From NCBI RefSeq assembly GCF_018199995.1, contig NZ_CP073578.1, positions 1,922,001 to 1,986,000 of the forward strand: a DNA stretch of 64,000 nt, in the 5' to 3' direction. Source of the DNA: Photobacterium sp. GJ3. GTDB taxonomy: Bacteria > Pseudomonadota > Gammaproteobacteria > Enterobacterales > Vibrionaceae. Numbering within the stretch: the first letter of the stretch is position 1; every line of letters starts with the position of its first letter. The position numbers and the translations under genes were made by a program. Shown here one piece after another: positions 49,759 through 58,612 of this stretch. Below the pieces are notes generated by a model, which ran no database searches, had not been told where the DNA came from, and saw only the letters and a list, made by a program, of their open reading frames with translations.

Positions 49759-49792
49759 GGTTCCGGACACACCGATTGTTCTGTCCGGAACC
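49759..49792. terminator. Hairpin between the convergent chemoreceptor and CHAP genes
   Basis: GGTTCCGGACA and TGTCCGGAACC form a perfect 11-bp stem with a 12-base loop, between two stop codons. There is no T-run on either side; it is probably a bidirectional terminator. Confidence 0.6.
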
Positions 49793-49817
49793 ACACGACA
49801 TCGCACCTCTGCTTCGG

Positions 49818-50420
49818 TCACCCTGCTTTGTGCAGCCAACTCAGGATGTTGTCGTGCTGGATTCGCCATTGCGCGTCCTTGTGCTCCAGATGATACGTTT
49901 CTCTTGAGGTCGAAAACGGACCCGGGTTCTGCTGAATGATTTCAATCGTACCCGCCTCGACACTCACATCAGACACAATCGCAACATGCCCGTACGGGTT
50001 CAGCCAGCTTGCATCATACACCAAAATATCATTCACTTGCGGCCGTTGCCCCTGCCCGTTCCGGTACTGAATCAAGTTTCTCTGGGTATTCAGCGTGCCT
50101 GACGCCAGCGTTGGATTGAAGAAGTCTTTGGCATGTCCGTAGCTGTCGGGCATCCGGTGGTTCAAGTGTTCAAAGTAGTATCGTTTGATAAATTCTACAC
50201 ACTGATATTTCAGACCAATGTTGTACCCGTCTTCAGAGACATTTCTCTCGGAAACATGGTTCACCCCGCCATTGAAATAAACCGCCACTCCGTTGAGGGA
50301 ATCAATCACCTCTCCGACCTGACGGTCAGTATTCAGGTTTAATTTTGTCAGGCCGAAGTACCCCCCGACGCTCACGGCGCCGACGAGACAAACCGTTGCC
50401 AGAACAAATTTGATTTTCAT
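49818..50420 (-). CDS. CHAP-domain amidase, glutathionylspermidine-amidase-like
   Basis: A 200-residue protein with one N-terminal membrane anchor or signal (FVLATVCLVGAVSVGGYFG). The CHAP domain shows Cys74 in LKYQCVEFIKRYYFEH, His145 in NPYGHVAIVSDV and a polar third residue near Asn165 (IIQQNPGPFS). The GL-YQCVEF context resembles the amidase half of GspS more than phage lysins. It may cleave an amide in peptidoglycan or a polyamine conjugate outside the inner membrane; the substrate is inferred. It seems to be a lone gene. Confidence 0.72.
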   Translation of the reverse strand: MKIKFVLATVCLVGAVSVGGYFGLTKLNLNTDRQVGEVIDSLNGVAVYFNGGVNHVSERNVSEDGYNIGLKYQCVEFIKRYYFEHLNHRMPDSYGHAKDFFNPTLASGTLNTQRNLIQYRNGQGQRPQVNDILVYDASWLNPYGHVAIVSDVSVEAGTIEIIQQNPGPFSTSRETYHLEHKDAQWRIQHDNILSWLHKAG

Positions 50421-50503
50421 GAACCTATTCCTGTCTTAACAGCGATCACTGTATCGCGCGATATGTATTCAGGAAACGACCATCAAATTACGCAAGGTAA
50501 GTT

Positions 50504-51109
50504 TTATTTTGCTGCATGAGTCGTTTCAATCAGGACCGAATAGGGAATGCTGTACACCACTTTGTCTAAAAGAAAACCCGACATTGATACAATCACTTTC
50601 TCCGCAACCACCTGACCGCCCAAGCGCTCCGGAATCTTCCGGCTGGCAATGTTCACTTTGGAGACCGGGTAAATGGCCGCGTCAAAATCAACATGCTGAA
50701 TGGCCCACGCGCACAGCACTTGAATCGCTTCAAAACCATACCGATGCCCATGCGCTGCTTCTTTCAGCCAGATCCCTAATTCAGGTGTGCGGTATTGACC
50801 ACGACCATGAAATCCGCAGCAGCCTAAAAACGCGCCGGTTTCCTGATGACTGATCACCAGAACCAGTTCCTGTTTTGCCAGCATCGCGGCCACAGACTGC
50901 GAAATAAACTGTAATGTATCTTCAATGCACTCGGCAGGCTTTGGCATCATATAACGCGTCACGCTCGCATTAAAATGCTGAAAAATATCCTCGGCATTCG
51001 CTTCACAAATCGATGTCAGTACAATACGCGGCCCCTGAATGGTTAAATCGGTTAGGGGTAAATCTTTTCCGTCCTGAAATTGAAATCTTTCCATCGTGGT
51101 CATTCTCAT
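50504..51109 (-). CDS. GNAT acetyltransferase
   Basis: A 201-residue protein with a RimJ/RimL-type core: TIQGPRIVLTSICEANAEDI, LGCCGFHGRGQYRTPELGIW and AHGHRYGFEAIQVLCAWAI, then VNIASRKIPERLGG. The acceptor is unknown. Three in-frame ATGs (51109, 51103, 51094) compete, none with a strong ribosome site. Confidence 0.75.
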   Translation of the reverse strand: MRMTTMERFQFQDGKDLPLTDLTIQGPRIVLTSICEANAEDIFQHFNASVTRYMMPKPAECIEDTLQFISQSVAAMLAKQELVLVISHQETGAFLGCCGFHGRGQYRTPELGIWLKEAAHGHRYGFEAIQVLCAWAIQHVDFDAAIYPVSKVNIASRKIPERLGGQVVAEKVIVSMSGFLLDKVVYSIPYSVLIETTHAAK

Positions 51110-51295
51110 TGTTGGCTGAACAGCATCTTCTCACCGGAAAAGTCAGAAACATGGCACAAGCCCGGTTGAAATACTTCACCTTGTCTGAATCAGAAAACCA
51201 GTGTTTCAAACATCACCAGCGCCTCACATCGCTGTGGGTCTGCCACCATAACAAATATGCCGGATGTGCGTACACTTCTGAAACAAATCAATCCG

Positions 51296-51322
51296 GAGCA
51301 GGTGCGCGAATCACACCTGCTC
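51296..51322 (-). terminator. Hairpin after the MFS gene
   Basis: GAGCAGGTG and CACCTGCTC form a 9-bp stem with a 9-base loop, about 25 bases beyond the MFS stop. No T-run follows on the minus strand. The rest of the 51110-51345 gap has no supported gene. Confidence 0.5.
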
Positions 51323-51345
51323 AGGATGCTCAAAAAACAAACGGA

Positions 51346-52536
51346 TTAATGAGCCTGAATTTGCTGCGTTGCAGACTGCGCTGACCCCGGATGAAGCTTG
51401 GGAGACAAACCAATCACGGCCAATCCTGTCAACGCCACTGCGGCGCCGACCCAAAGCGTTGTGTTCAAGGGCAACCCCATATCCAGGGTCAGGCCTGCCA
51501 CAAAGCTGCCGAACATAATCCCGCCGTTAATCACTGAGGCATGCAAGGTATTGATCAAGGCGCGTTGTCCCTGAGGTAATTGCATCAACCGGCTCACCAA
51601 CGCCGGATTCAGGCTGACACCACAAAACCCCATCAGAAGCAGACACATGACAGCCACCCAGACGATCTTCGCAAACAGTGCAAACACCACAAAGACCAGC
51701 AGCATCAGCACCAGCCCGCCCACGAGGGTCGCTTTGGCATGCTTCCCGGCCAAAAGCGCGACCAGATGGTTGCCAGCCAGCATACACAGCCCGTAAACGA
51801 AGAGTAATGCTGTGACTGTGCCTTCAGGCAGCGCGGTCAGCTCAGTCAGAATCGGTACAATGTAACTGAAGGGGGCATAAACAGCCCCAATCACGCAGAA
51901 ACTGGTCGCAAACACCCACCAGAGTTTGATATCCAGTGTCGCTTTCAGTTCTTGCTTCAGCGGCTGAGCGGCTTCCGCTGGCAGTTCCGGGATTGCTTTC
52001 AGGGTCACTGCCGCACTCAACACAGCCAGCACGACGACAACAAAAAAACTCTCACGCCAGCCCCAGTATGCTGCGATCAGTTTTGCCATCGGCAAGCCGA
52101 TAATGGTGCCGAGCATAATGCCAGCGAGTACCAGCGCCACGGCACGCAAGGTGTCTTTTGGGCCGGTCATTCTGGAACACAGCCCTATCGCAACCCCAAA
52201 GAAAGCACCGGATACCATTCCGGTGACAGCACGGGCCAGCATCAATTGCGCATAACTTTGCGCAAAGGCGCCCAGTAACTCACCCAAAATGAAAATCACA
52301 TACAAGCAGGCAAGAATCATCCGGGGCGGATAACGAGACAGCACAAGCATCAGAACAGGCCCACCAACGGCCATGCTGGCAGCAAAGGCTGAGACCAGAT
52401 AGCCCACATCAGCAATGGCGATCCCGAGATCGGCCGCCAAAGCAGGCATAAAGCCCAGAACCTGAAGCTCACAGGAGATCATGACAAAGATACCGAGACT
52501 TAAAAGGTAAATTCCGGAAGGTAAAGGAGATCGCAT
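51346..52536 (-). CDS. MFS efflux transporter (AraJ/YdhP type)
   Basis: A 396-residue protein with 12 membrane segments. The opening (LLSLGIFVMISCELQVLGFMPALA) and ADVGYLVSAFAASMAVGGPV, then GSFFGVA-like SGAFFGVAIGLCSR, fit the DHA1 drug/sugar exporter group that includes AraJ, YdhP and NepI. The substrate is unknown. A LysR-type gene is divergent from it. The start ATG 52536 follows TAGGAAACG. Confidence 0.85.
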   Translation of the reverse strand: MRSPLPSGIYLLSLGIFVMISCELQVLGFMPALAADLGIAIADVGYLVSAFAASMAVGGPVLMLVLSRYPPRMILACLYVIFILGELLGAFAQSYAQLMLARAVTGMVSGAFFGVAIGLCSRMTGPKDTLRAVALVLAGIMLGTIIGLPMAKLIAAYWGWRESFFVVVVLAVLSAAVTLKAIPELPAEAAQPLKQELKATLDIKLWWVFATSFCVIGAVYAPFSYIVPILTELTALPEGTVTALLFVYGLCMLAGNHLVALLAGKHAKATLVGGLVLMLLVFVVFALFAKIVWVAVMCLLLMGFCGVSLNPALVSRLMQLPQGQRALINTLHASVINGGIMFGSFVAGLTLDMGLPLNTTLWVGAAVALTGLAVIGLSPKLHPGSAQSATQQIQAH

Positions 52537-52579
52537 CAATCGTTTCCTAATGACATTAAAGATGCATCGAGTATCATTT

Positions 52580-52612
52580 ATGAATTAGAATCGATAAACA
52601 CTTAGAATTCAT
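52580..52612. promoter_or_regulatory. Possible LysR-type operator between the MFS and LysR genes
   Basis: The arms ATGAATT (52580-52586) and AATTCAT (52606-52612) are inverted across 19 bases within the 95-base divergent promoter region. Only the outer arms match; it is a candidate site for the adjacent regulator. Confidence 0.35.
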
Positions 52613-52631
52613 TTCACTAATGATTTAAATC

Positions 52632-53540
52632 ATGGATGCTGATCTCAATGCCATCCGGCAATTTGTGAAAGTTGCCGACAATCTCAGTTTCACGCTCGCT
52701 GCAGCTCAGCTGGGGCTGACGCAGTCAGGACTTTCCCGAGCCGTCAGCCGGCTGGAAGCCCAGTTAGGCGTCAAGCTCCTGCACCGCAACACACGCAGCC
52801 TGAGCCTGACTGCTGACGGTGAATTGTTTCTGTCCCGGATTCGTCCCTTAATCTCCGGCCTTTCCGACGCACAACATGAAATTCAGCATCATGGCCTGAT
52901 CCCCAAAGGAACGCTGAAAGTCAGTGCCCCCTCCGCATTTGGTCGGGCGATTCTGATGCCTATTGTGAATGCGTTGCTGGAACAACATGAACAGTTGGAT
53001 ATCGAACTGGTGCTGACCGACAGAAACGTCGATATCATTGATGAAGGGTTTGATGCCGTGATTCGCAGCGGCCCGATTGCGGATGCCCGGGTCATCGCCA
53101 GACCATTAGCATCGGCCGATTGGGTGACCGTTGCCTCAGCCCGATATCTCGCCCGACGGGGCGTCCCCCAATCAATCGCAGATCTGGCGCAGCATAATTG
53201 CCTGCGAGTCCGCTTGTCATCAAACGGACTCATTAACCCGTGGCGTTTTACGGTACAGGGACAGGCCACCAGCCTTGATGTCACAGGCAATCTGATTCTT
53301 GATCATGGTGATCCCCTGGTTGAAGCGGCCGTGGCAGGTACAGGCATTGCGCAATTACTGACTTTTTTTGTCCGCCCGTATCTTGCCGACGGACGCTTAC
53401 AGGAAGTCCTGAGCCAAAACGCACCACCTCCCCAGCATCTGACACTGCTTTACCCGCCCTCACGTCAGTCTTCTGCGAAGCTGACAGTGTTTCGCGAGGC
53501 ATTGTTATCGCACTGGGGGGATCGGAATTTTGCCCCCTGA
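52632..53540 (+). CDS. LysR-type regulator next to the MFS pump
   Basis: A 302-residue LysR-type protein: AIRQFVKVADNLSFTLAAAQ, then TQSGLSRAVSRLEAQLGVKL and the RNTRSLSLT wing, with an effector domain (LKVSAPSAFGRAILMP) of the CrgA group. It probably regulates the divergent MFS gene in response to an exported compound. Confidence 0.9.
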   Translation: MDADLNAIRQFVKVADNLSFTLAAAQLGLTQSGLSRAVSRLEAQLGVKLLHRNTRSLSLTADGELFLSRIRPLISGLSDAQHEIQHHGLIPKGTLKVSAPSAFGRAILMPIVNALLEQHEQLDIELVLTDRNVDIIDEGFDAVIRSGPIADARVIARPLASADWVTVASARYLARRGVPQSIADLAQHNCLRVRLSSNGLINPWRFTVQGQATSLDVTGNLILDHGDPLVEAAVAGTGIAQLLTFFVRPYLADGRLQEVLSQNAPPPQHLTLLYPPSRQSSAKLTVFREALLSHWGDRNFAP

Positions 53541-53615
53541 ATGCAGTACATTTCACAGACTCAGGGAATATAAAACAGCTACCCGTGGAAAGAATCAGCG
53601 TGTCGTCATCCCCTC

Positions 53616-54368
53616 TCAATCTTCCTCAAATAATGCATCCAGCATCGGTTGGGGATGATTCAAAAAAGCTTTGGTGATGGTGTAATGTTCCGTGTCTTCG
53701 TATTTGATCGGGTGAATGCCATTCGAACCAATCTGATAAATCAGTGCGCCGGGATAAGCCATCAGCATGGGGGAATGTGTCGCGATAATAAATTGCGATT
53801 GGTCCTGCACCAGCTGATGCATCCGGCTCAGGACCGACATTTGGCGCATAGGAGATAAAGCCGCTTCCGGTTCGTCGAGAATATACAAACCTTTGCCGCC
53901 GAAGCGCTCCACCATTAAGCTCAGAAAAGATTCACCATGGGACTGATGATGCAGTGACACGCCGCCGTAGGAATCAATAATCGGCGGGCCAAAACTGGGC
54001 GCTTCATCCAGCTCATCAATATGGGTCGAGACGTTATAAAAACTTTCGGCCCGCAGGAAAAATCCGTCCTGATACCGCCGGAAGGATTTACTGAACCGCA
54101 GATATTTGTACAAGCTGGAATGCGTGCTTCGGGTCGAGAAATGGAAATTTTTCGAGCCGCCTTCGGCATTGAATCCCATCCCCACCGCAATCGCTTCCAG
54201 CAGCGTAGATTTACCACTGCCGTTTTCGCCGACAAAGATTGTCACTTCAGCGCTGAAGTCAATTTGATCCAGACCTTTCACGGCAGGAATCGAAAACGGA
54301 TAAGTGCTGAATGAATCAATCTGATCGCGTTTCAGACTGACCTCTCGAAGATAAGGTAAAGGTTCCAT
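53616..54368 (-). CDS. Solitary AAA-family ATPase
   Basis: A 250-residue ABC-like ATPase without membrane segments. It has Walker [17 protein letters not shown] (about residue 46), a signature-like SHGESFLSLMVERF, Walker B LYILDEPEAALSP, and the H-motif IIATHSPMLMAYPG. The fold is that of the AAA_15/AAA_21 (OLD-like) group, found in defence and repair proteins, but no TOPRIM or nuclease partner is next to it. It is divergent from creB. The role is unknown. Confidence 0.82.
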   Translation of the reverse strand: MEPLPYLREVSLKRDQIDSFSTYPFSIPAVKGLDQIDFSAEVTIFVGENGSGKSTLLEAIAVGMGFNAEGGSKNFHFSTRSTHSSLYKYLRFSKSFRRYQDGFFLRAESFYNVSTHIDELDEAPSFGPPIIDSYGGVSLHHQSHGESFLSLMVERFGGKGLYILDEPEAALSPMRQMSVLSRMHQLVQDQSQFIIATHSPMLMAYPGALIYQIGSNGIHPIKYEDTEHYTITKAFLNHPQPMLDALFEED

Positions 54369-54502
54369 TGCGCCGGAAAATCCAGAAAATAAACCGAATT
54401 GAGCCGGAGAAAAGTGAGAATTTCAAGCAAAATCACACCCGCGAATCAGAAGCACTCGATTGGTTGAAATCAACAGGGGTATAATCCGGTTTCCTGTCAA
54501 AA

Positions 54503-55219
54503 ATGGGCCCTGTTTTGAATATTCTGATCATTGAAGATGAACCTGCCATTGCGGATACTTTAATCCATGTCCTCGAGATGGACGGTTATCAGGTCCGCTG
54601 GTTTCCGACCGCCGGTGAAGGACTGGCTGATCTGAAGGCTCATCCGCCCGGTTTAGTGGTGCTGGATATCGGACTGCCGGATGCGAACGGATTCGAGCTG
54701 TGCAAAACCATCCGGGAATTTTCTGATGTCCCGATCATCTTCCTGACAGCGAGAAACGATGAAATTGACCGTGTCGTCGGGTTGGAAATTGGCGCGGACG
54801 ATTATGTCACCAAGCCGTTCAGTCCCCGGGAGATGCTGGCCCGGATTAAGCTTCGCATCAAGAAACAGGCGCCGGCAAAGTCCACGACAGAACAAGCATC
54901 GGCTCAGGCGCTGATGATCGATGCGGTGAGCCATGAACTGATTGCAGACAACTTTGATTACCATGCTCAGAATCAGCCACTGGGTCTGACCGCCGTCGAG
55001 TTCAAAATTCTGGATAAACTGATTCAGGTTTCTCCCCGAGTACTCAGCAGAGAGCAGTTGATGATCGCTGCGGACATGGCCCCGGAAGCCGTTTACGAAC
55101 GAAATATTGACTCCCATATCAAAGCAATTCGCCACAAAATGAAAGCCGTTGGCCAGCCCGAGCGAATTCAGACCAAACGAGGCTTTGGCTACTATTTTTC
55201 AGACAAGGACACCGCATGA
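54503..55219 (+). CDS. creB: Response regulator CreB
   Basis: A 238-residue OmpR-family regulator. The receiver has acidic EDEP (residues 11-14), phospho-acceptor Asp55 (LVVLDIGLPDANGF) and YVTKPFSPREMLA. The C-terminal winged helix includes LTAVEFKILDKLIQVSPRVL and IDSHIKAIRHKM. The IADTLIHVLEMDGY and GLEIGADDYV segments match CreB. Its TGA overlaps the creC ATG (ATGA). The CreBC pair responds to envelope or carbon signals in enterics, and to PBP4/beta-lactam stress in Aeromonas and Pseudomonas. Confidence 0.92.
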   Translation: MGPVLNILIIEDEPAIADTLIHVLEMDGYQVRWFPTAGEGLADLKAHPPGLVVLDIGLPDANGFELCKTIREFSDVPIIFLTARNDEIDRVVGLEIGADDYVTKPFSPREMLARIKLRIKKQAPAKSTTEQASAQALMIDAVSHELIADNFDYHAQNQPLGLTAVEFKILDKLIQVSPRVLSREQLMIAADMAPEAVYERNIDSHIKAIRHKMKAVGQPERIQTKRGFGYYFSDKDTA

Positions 55220-56658
55220 GTCGCTGGCCCCGGATCCCTCTTGGCATCCGTCTGTTTATCCTGTTTTTTATTCTGGTTGCTTTCACGGCTTATGTCGTCA
55301 GTCAAACCATGGTTCAGGAGCTCAAGCCCAGTATGCGTCAGGCGACTGAAGAAACCTTAGTCGACATGGCTCACCTTCTGGCGGTGCTTGCCGAAGCGGA
55401 TCTAGCCAGCGGCAACATGACACAAAGTAAGCTGACCCAACTGATCACAACCTACGGCAAGCGAGAGCCCAATGCCCTGATTTGGGAGGTCGGTAAACAT
55501 GCCATCAACCACAGAATTTACATCACGGATCGGCAGGGCATCGTTGTGGCAGATTCGTGGCAACAGGATATCGGCAAAGATTTCTCGCAATGGAACGATG
55601 TTTACCTGACCTTGCGGGGACAGTATGGTGCCCGCAGCACCCCGCTGGATCCGGCGGACCCGGCTTCTTCCATCATGCATATTGCGGCCCCTGTGTATCA
55701 CAACGGGCAAATCATCGGCAGCGTCACCGTCGCGAAAGCCAACCGTTCCATTCAGCCTTTTATCGATCAGACCAAGCGCAATCTGGCGTTCTGGATGCTG
55801 CTGATGACCGGGCTGGTCCTGATTGTGGGTGGATTGCTGGCCTGGCGGATCAACTCGGCCTTGTCCAAACTGGCCGGGTATGCAGAAAAGATGGGCGCGG
55901 GCGAAAAAGTCGCCAAACCCAGATTCCGGATTTTTTATGAGTTTGCCGGTTTGAGTGATGCACTGGAAAAACTTCGCAGCCAGCTCGACGGCAAACAATA
56001 TGTGGAAGACTATGTCCAGACCCTCACCCACGAGCTGAAAAGTCCGCTGTCGGCCATCAAAGGGGCCAGCGAAATTCTGCAGATGCCCTTGCCCGAGGCC
56101 AAGGTCACCCATTTTGCCGGGAATATCGAACGGGAAAGCAATCGCATGCAGCAACTGATTGAGCAATTGCTGGAATTGGCCAAGCTGGAAAAAATGCCGC
56201 AACTGGAACAGGTTTCCCGCATTTCCTTTGAAACCCTGATCAACCCTGTGATGCAGTCGGCAGATGCCAGACTCAGCGTGAACAAGAGTTCATGCCATCT
56301 GATTGTGGACAACCCTTGCACGATCCATGGTGATCAGTTCCTGCTGCAGCAAGCCTTGTTTAATCTGATGGAGAACGCTCTGGATTTCGTCCGCCCCGGT
56401 GGAAGGATTGAATGGCGCATCTCACAATCTGATGGTCTGATGGCGATCCGTCTTTTCAATGAAGGGCCTCACATTCCGGACTATGCCCTCCCCCGGCTGA
56501 CCGAGCGATTCTATTCGCTGCCGCGTGAAAATGGCGCGAAGAGTACGGGGCTTGGGCTGAATTTCGTGGAACAGGTCACCAAATTACATCAGGGTGAATT
56601 AGCGATTCAAAACACAGCAGACGGTGTCAGCGTTACCCTGACCTTTCCGTCTCCATAG
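55216..56658 (+). CDS. creC: Sensor kinase CreC
   Basis: A 480-residue membrane kinase. The first segment (LGIRLFILFFILVAFTAYVV) is followed by a periplasmic domain (ITDRQGIVVADSW, cache-like) and a second segment (LLMTGLVLIVGGLLAW). The HisKA box TLTHELKSPLSAIKGASEIL carries the phospho-His; the ATP lid has ENALDFVRPGG and GLGLNFVEQV. It phosphorylates CreB. Confidence 0.93.
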   Translation: MSRWPRIPLGIRLFILFFILVAFTAYVVSQTMVQELKPSMRQATEETLVDMAHLLAVLAEADLASGNMTQSKLTQLITTYGKREPNALIWEVGKHAINHRIYITDRQGIVVADSWQQDIGKDFSQWNDVYLTLRGQYGARSTPLDPADPASSIMHIAAPVYHNGQIIGSVTVAKANRSIQPFIDQTKRNLAFWMLLMTGLVLIVGGLLAWRINSALSKLAGYAEKMGAGEKVAKPRFRIFYEFAGLSDALEKLRSQLDGKQYVEDYVQTLTHELKSPLSAIKGASEILQMPLPEAKVTHFAGNIERESNRMQQLIEQLLELAKLEKMPQLEQVSRISFETLINPVMQSADARLSVNKSSCHLIVDNPCTIHGDQFLLQQALFNLMENALDFVRPGGRIEWRISQSDGLMAIRLFNEGPHIPDYALPRLTERFYSLPRENGAKSTGLGLNFVEQVTKLHQGELAIQNTADGVSVTLTFPSP

Positions 56659-56678
56659 AATCTCCATCTTCTCTCCAT
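56650..56678 (+). promoter_or_regulatory. Triple direct repeat upstream of creD, probable CreB operator
   Basis: TCTCCAT occurs three times at exactly 11-base intervals (starts 56650, 56661, 56672), beginning in the last creC codons and ending about 50 bases before the creD ATG. An 11-bp direct repeat is the layout used by OmpR/PhoB-family dimers. The enteric CreB tag is TTCAC-N6-TTCAC with the same period, so this may be the local form. A -10-like TAGAGT is at 56700. Confidence 0.62.
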
Positions 56679-56729
56679 CTGCACACCATGTTGGACAGCT
56701 AGAGTCTCTGCAAACCAAGGAGACTCATC

Positions 56730-58079
56730 ATGAAAAAAATTTTCCAGAGCGAAATCGGCATGAAATTCGGCTTCGTGCTGTTTTTACTGCTGCTGTTACA
56801 AATTCCGACCGCCATGATTCAAAACCTCATCAGTGAGCGTTCCGACCTGCAAGACAGTGTCCGCCGGGACATCGCGCGCAGCAGCAGCGATCGGCAATCC
56901 ATTTTAGGCCCGTTGCTGATTGCGAAATACCGTCAGACTGTGGCCGGAAAAGAAGGCCCTTACGAAGTGACCCTGGCCAAATATATTCTGCCTGAACAAT
57001 TCCAGATGAATGCGCAGCTCAAGAGCTTTGAAAAGTATCGCGGCATTTATACCGCTCGGCTTTATCATGCCGATACCAACCTGAAAGGCAGCTATGCACT
57101 GACCGGACTCAAGGACATTCCGGCAGAACAGATTGAATCCGTCGAGCTGGTTGTAGCGGTTTCAGACAGCCGGGGGATCAATCACATCGGACAGGCTAAA
57201 CTCAATGGACAGGATTTTCGTATTCAACCCGGGACGGGCCTGAAACAGTGGTCTCAGGGTTTTCATATCCCGCTCGATCCGAACGCGCTGGATCTGGCAC
57301 AGCCCCTTCAGTTTGATCTGTCGATGGTTTTGCAGGGGATGGATTCGCTCAGCGTTTCACCTGTGGGAAAACAAACGGAAGTCGCGCTGAGCTCTGCCTG
57401 GCCGCACCCAAGCTTTACCGGAGACTATCTGCCGGTTGAATCGAATATTTCTGAACAAGGATTCAACGCGGTTTGGATGACCAATCATCTGTCGAGCAAT
57501 ATTGATGAATTACTGAACCAGTGTTTGTCCGGCAACAGATGTGACTCACTGAACAGCCGCCAGATGGGCGTGAGTTTAATTGAACCGGTTGATCACTATC
57601 TGAAATCCTATCGTGCCATCAACTACTCTCTGCTGGTAATCACCCTGGTTTTCGCTGCCTTTTTCCTGCTGGAAATCTTTCAGGCCAAACCCATTCACCC
57701 GGTTCAGTATGGCTTTGTCGGACTGGCGCTGGCGGTGTTTTACCTGCTGCTGATTTCTTTCAGTGAGCACATTGGGTTCAACGGGTCGTATCTGGTCTCA
57801 GCCTTCGCTTCCAGTGCGGTGTTAGGTGTTTATGTTGCCGGTATCCTGAGACACACCCGGCATGGGGCTGTCTTCGCAGGATGTATGCTGATGCTGTATG
57901 CGCTGCTGTTCGGACTGCTGCAGGCAGAAAGCTACGCTTTACTGATGGGAACCCTGCTCTGCTTTGTTATTTTGAGCTTTGTCATGGTTCTGACCCGTCA
58001 TATCAACTGGTATGACCGTTCGGCTCAGATTCCGTCGCCTCAAAACAACCAACCCGACCACGAAAACCAATCAAAGTAA
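56730..58079 (+). CDS. creD: Inner-membrane protein CreD
   Basis: A 449-residue protein: one N-terminal segment (MKFGFVLFLLLLLQIPTAMI), the family stretch ISERSDLQDSVRRDIARSSS, a large periplasmic domain, then a cluster of C-terminal helices (LVITLVFAAFFLLEIFQAKP onward). CreD is the main target of CreBC in gamma-proteobacteria and influences envelope stability and beta-lactam response; its biochemistry is unknown. ATG at 56730 follows AAGGAG. Confidence 0.92.
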   Translation: MKKIFQSEIGMKFGFVLFLLLLLQIPTAMIQNLISERSDLQDSVRRDIARSSSDRQSILGPLLIAKYRQTVAGKEGPYEVTLAKYILPEQFQMNAQLKSFEKYRGIYTARLYHADTNLKGSYALTGLKDIPAEQIESVELVVAVSDSRGINHIGQAKLNGQDFRIQPGTGLKQWSQGFHIPLDPNALDLAQPLQFDLSMVLQGMDSLSVSPVGKQTEVALSSAWPHPSFTGDYLPVESNISEQGFNAVWMTNHLSSNIDELLNQCLSGNRCDSLNSRQMGVSLIEPVDHYLKSYRAINYSLLVITLVFAAFFLLEIFQAKPIHPVQYGFVGLALAVFYLLLISFSEHIGFNGSYLVSAFASSAVLGVYVAGILRHTRHGAVFAGCMLMLYALLFGLLQAESYALLMGTLLCFVILSFVMVLTRHINWYDRSAQIPSPQNNQPDHENQSK

Positions 58080-58165
58080 GTCAGTGACTTCATGCAACTG
58101 ACACCATAACACTCAAGGCCGTGTTCGGCGGCTCTGAAGCGACTTCAACCTGAAACCAACACAGA

Positions 58166-58558
58166 ATGCAGGCCCTTATGATTCGATTCTCATTGCACCG
58201 CTGTCTGGTCAGTCTGACTTTACTGGCGATCCTTGTTTTTATTGCGCTGTACGTCAAAGACAGTTTCATCCGACCCTTTATCGGCGATGTGCTGGTGGTG
58301 ATCTGGATTTACACTTGTGTGACCACAGTGGTTCAATGCAAACCGCTGGTTACCAGCCTGGGCGTGCTGCTCTTCGCTTACAGTATTGAATGGGCACAAT
58401 ATGTGCAGGTGCTGACGTGGCTGGGCTTGGCGGATCACACCGCCCTGCGGATCATCTTTGGTGCGACCTTCGACTGGCTGGATCTGCTGGCTTATACCAT
58501 CGGCTGCGGGATCTGTCTGCTGGATGAGCATCGTCCGCCGCTGTCCCCTTCACGCTGA
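58166..58558 (+). CDS. DUF2809 membrane protein
   Basis: A 130-residue protein with four membrane segments and the DUF2809 pattern (FIRPFIGDVLVVIWIYT, then LLFAYSIEWAQYVQVLTWLG and TFDWLDLLAYTIG). The family is of unknown role. It is 86 bases after creD and may share its transcript. ATG at 58178 is an alternative start. Confidence 0.8.
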   Translation: MQALMIRFSLHRCLVSLTLLAILVFIALYVKDSFIRPFIGDVLVVIWIYTCVTTVVQCKPLVTSLGVLLFAYSIEWAQYVQVLTWLGLADHTALRIIFGATFDWLDLLAYTIGCGICLLDEHRPPLSPSR

Positions 58559-58580
58559 AGCGACACCAGGCCCTGAATCA

Positions 58581-58612
58581 AAAAGCCTCAGACTGTGGCC
58601 TGAGGCTTTTTT
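58581..58612. terminator. Bidirectional terminator between the DUF2809 gene and hcnC
   Basis: AAAAGCCTCAG and CTGAGGCTTTT form an 11-bp stem with an 8-base loop and T/A tracts on both sides, between convergent genes. Confidence 0.92.

Noticed and set aside
51013-51384. A 123-codon plus-strand frame covering the gap between the acetyltransferase and MFS genes
   Set aside because: It runs antisense through both neighbours, has no ribosome site and no recognisable domain.
56659-56729. Search for an enteric cre tag (TTCAC-N6-TTCAC) before creD
   Set aside because: Not present; the TCTCCAT repeats are there instead.
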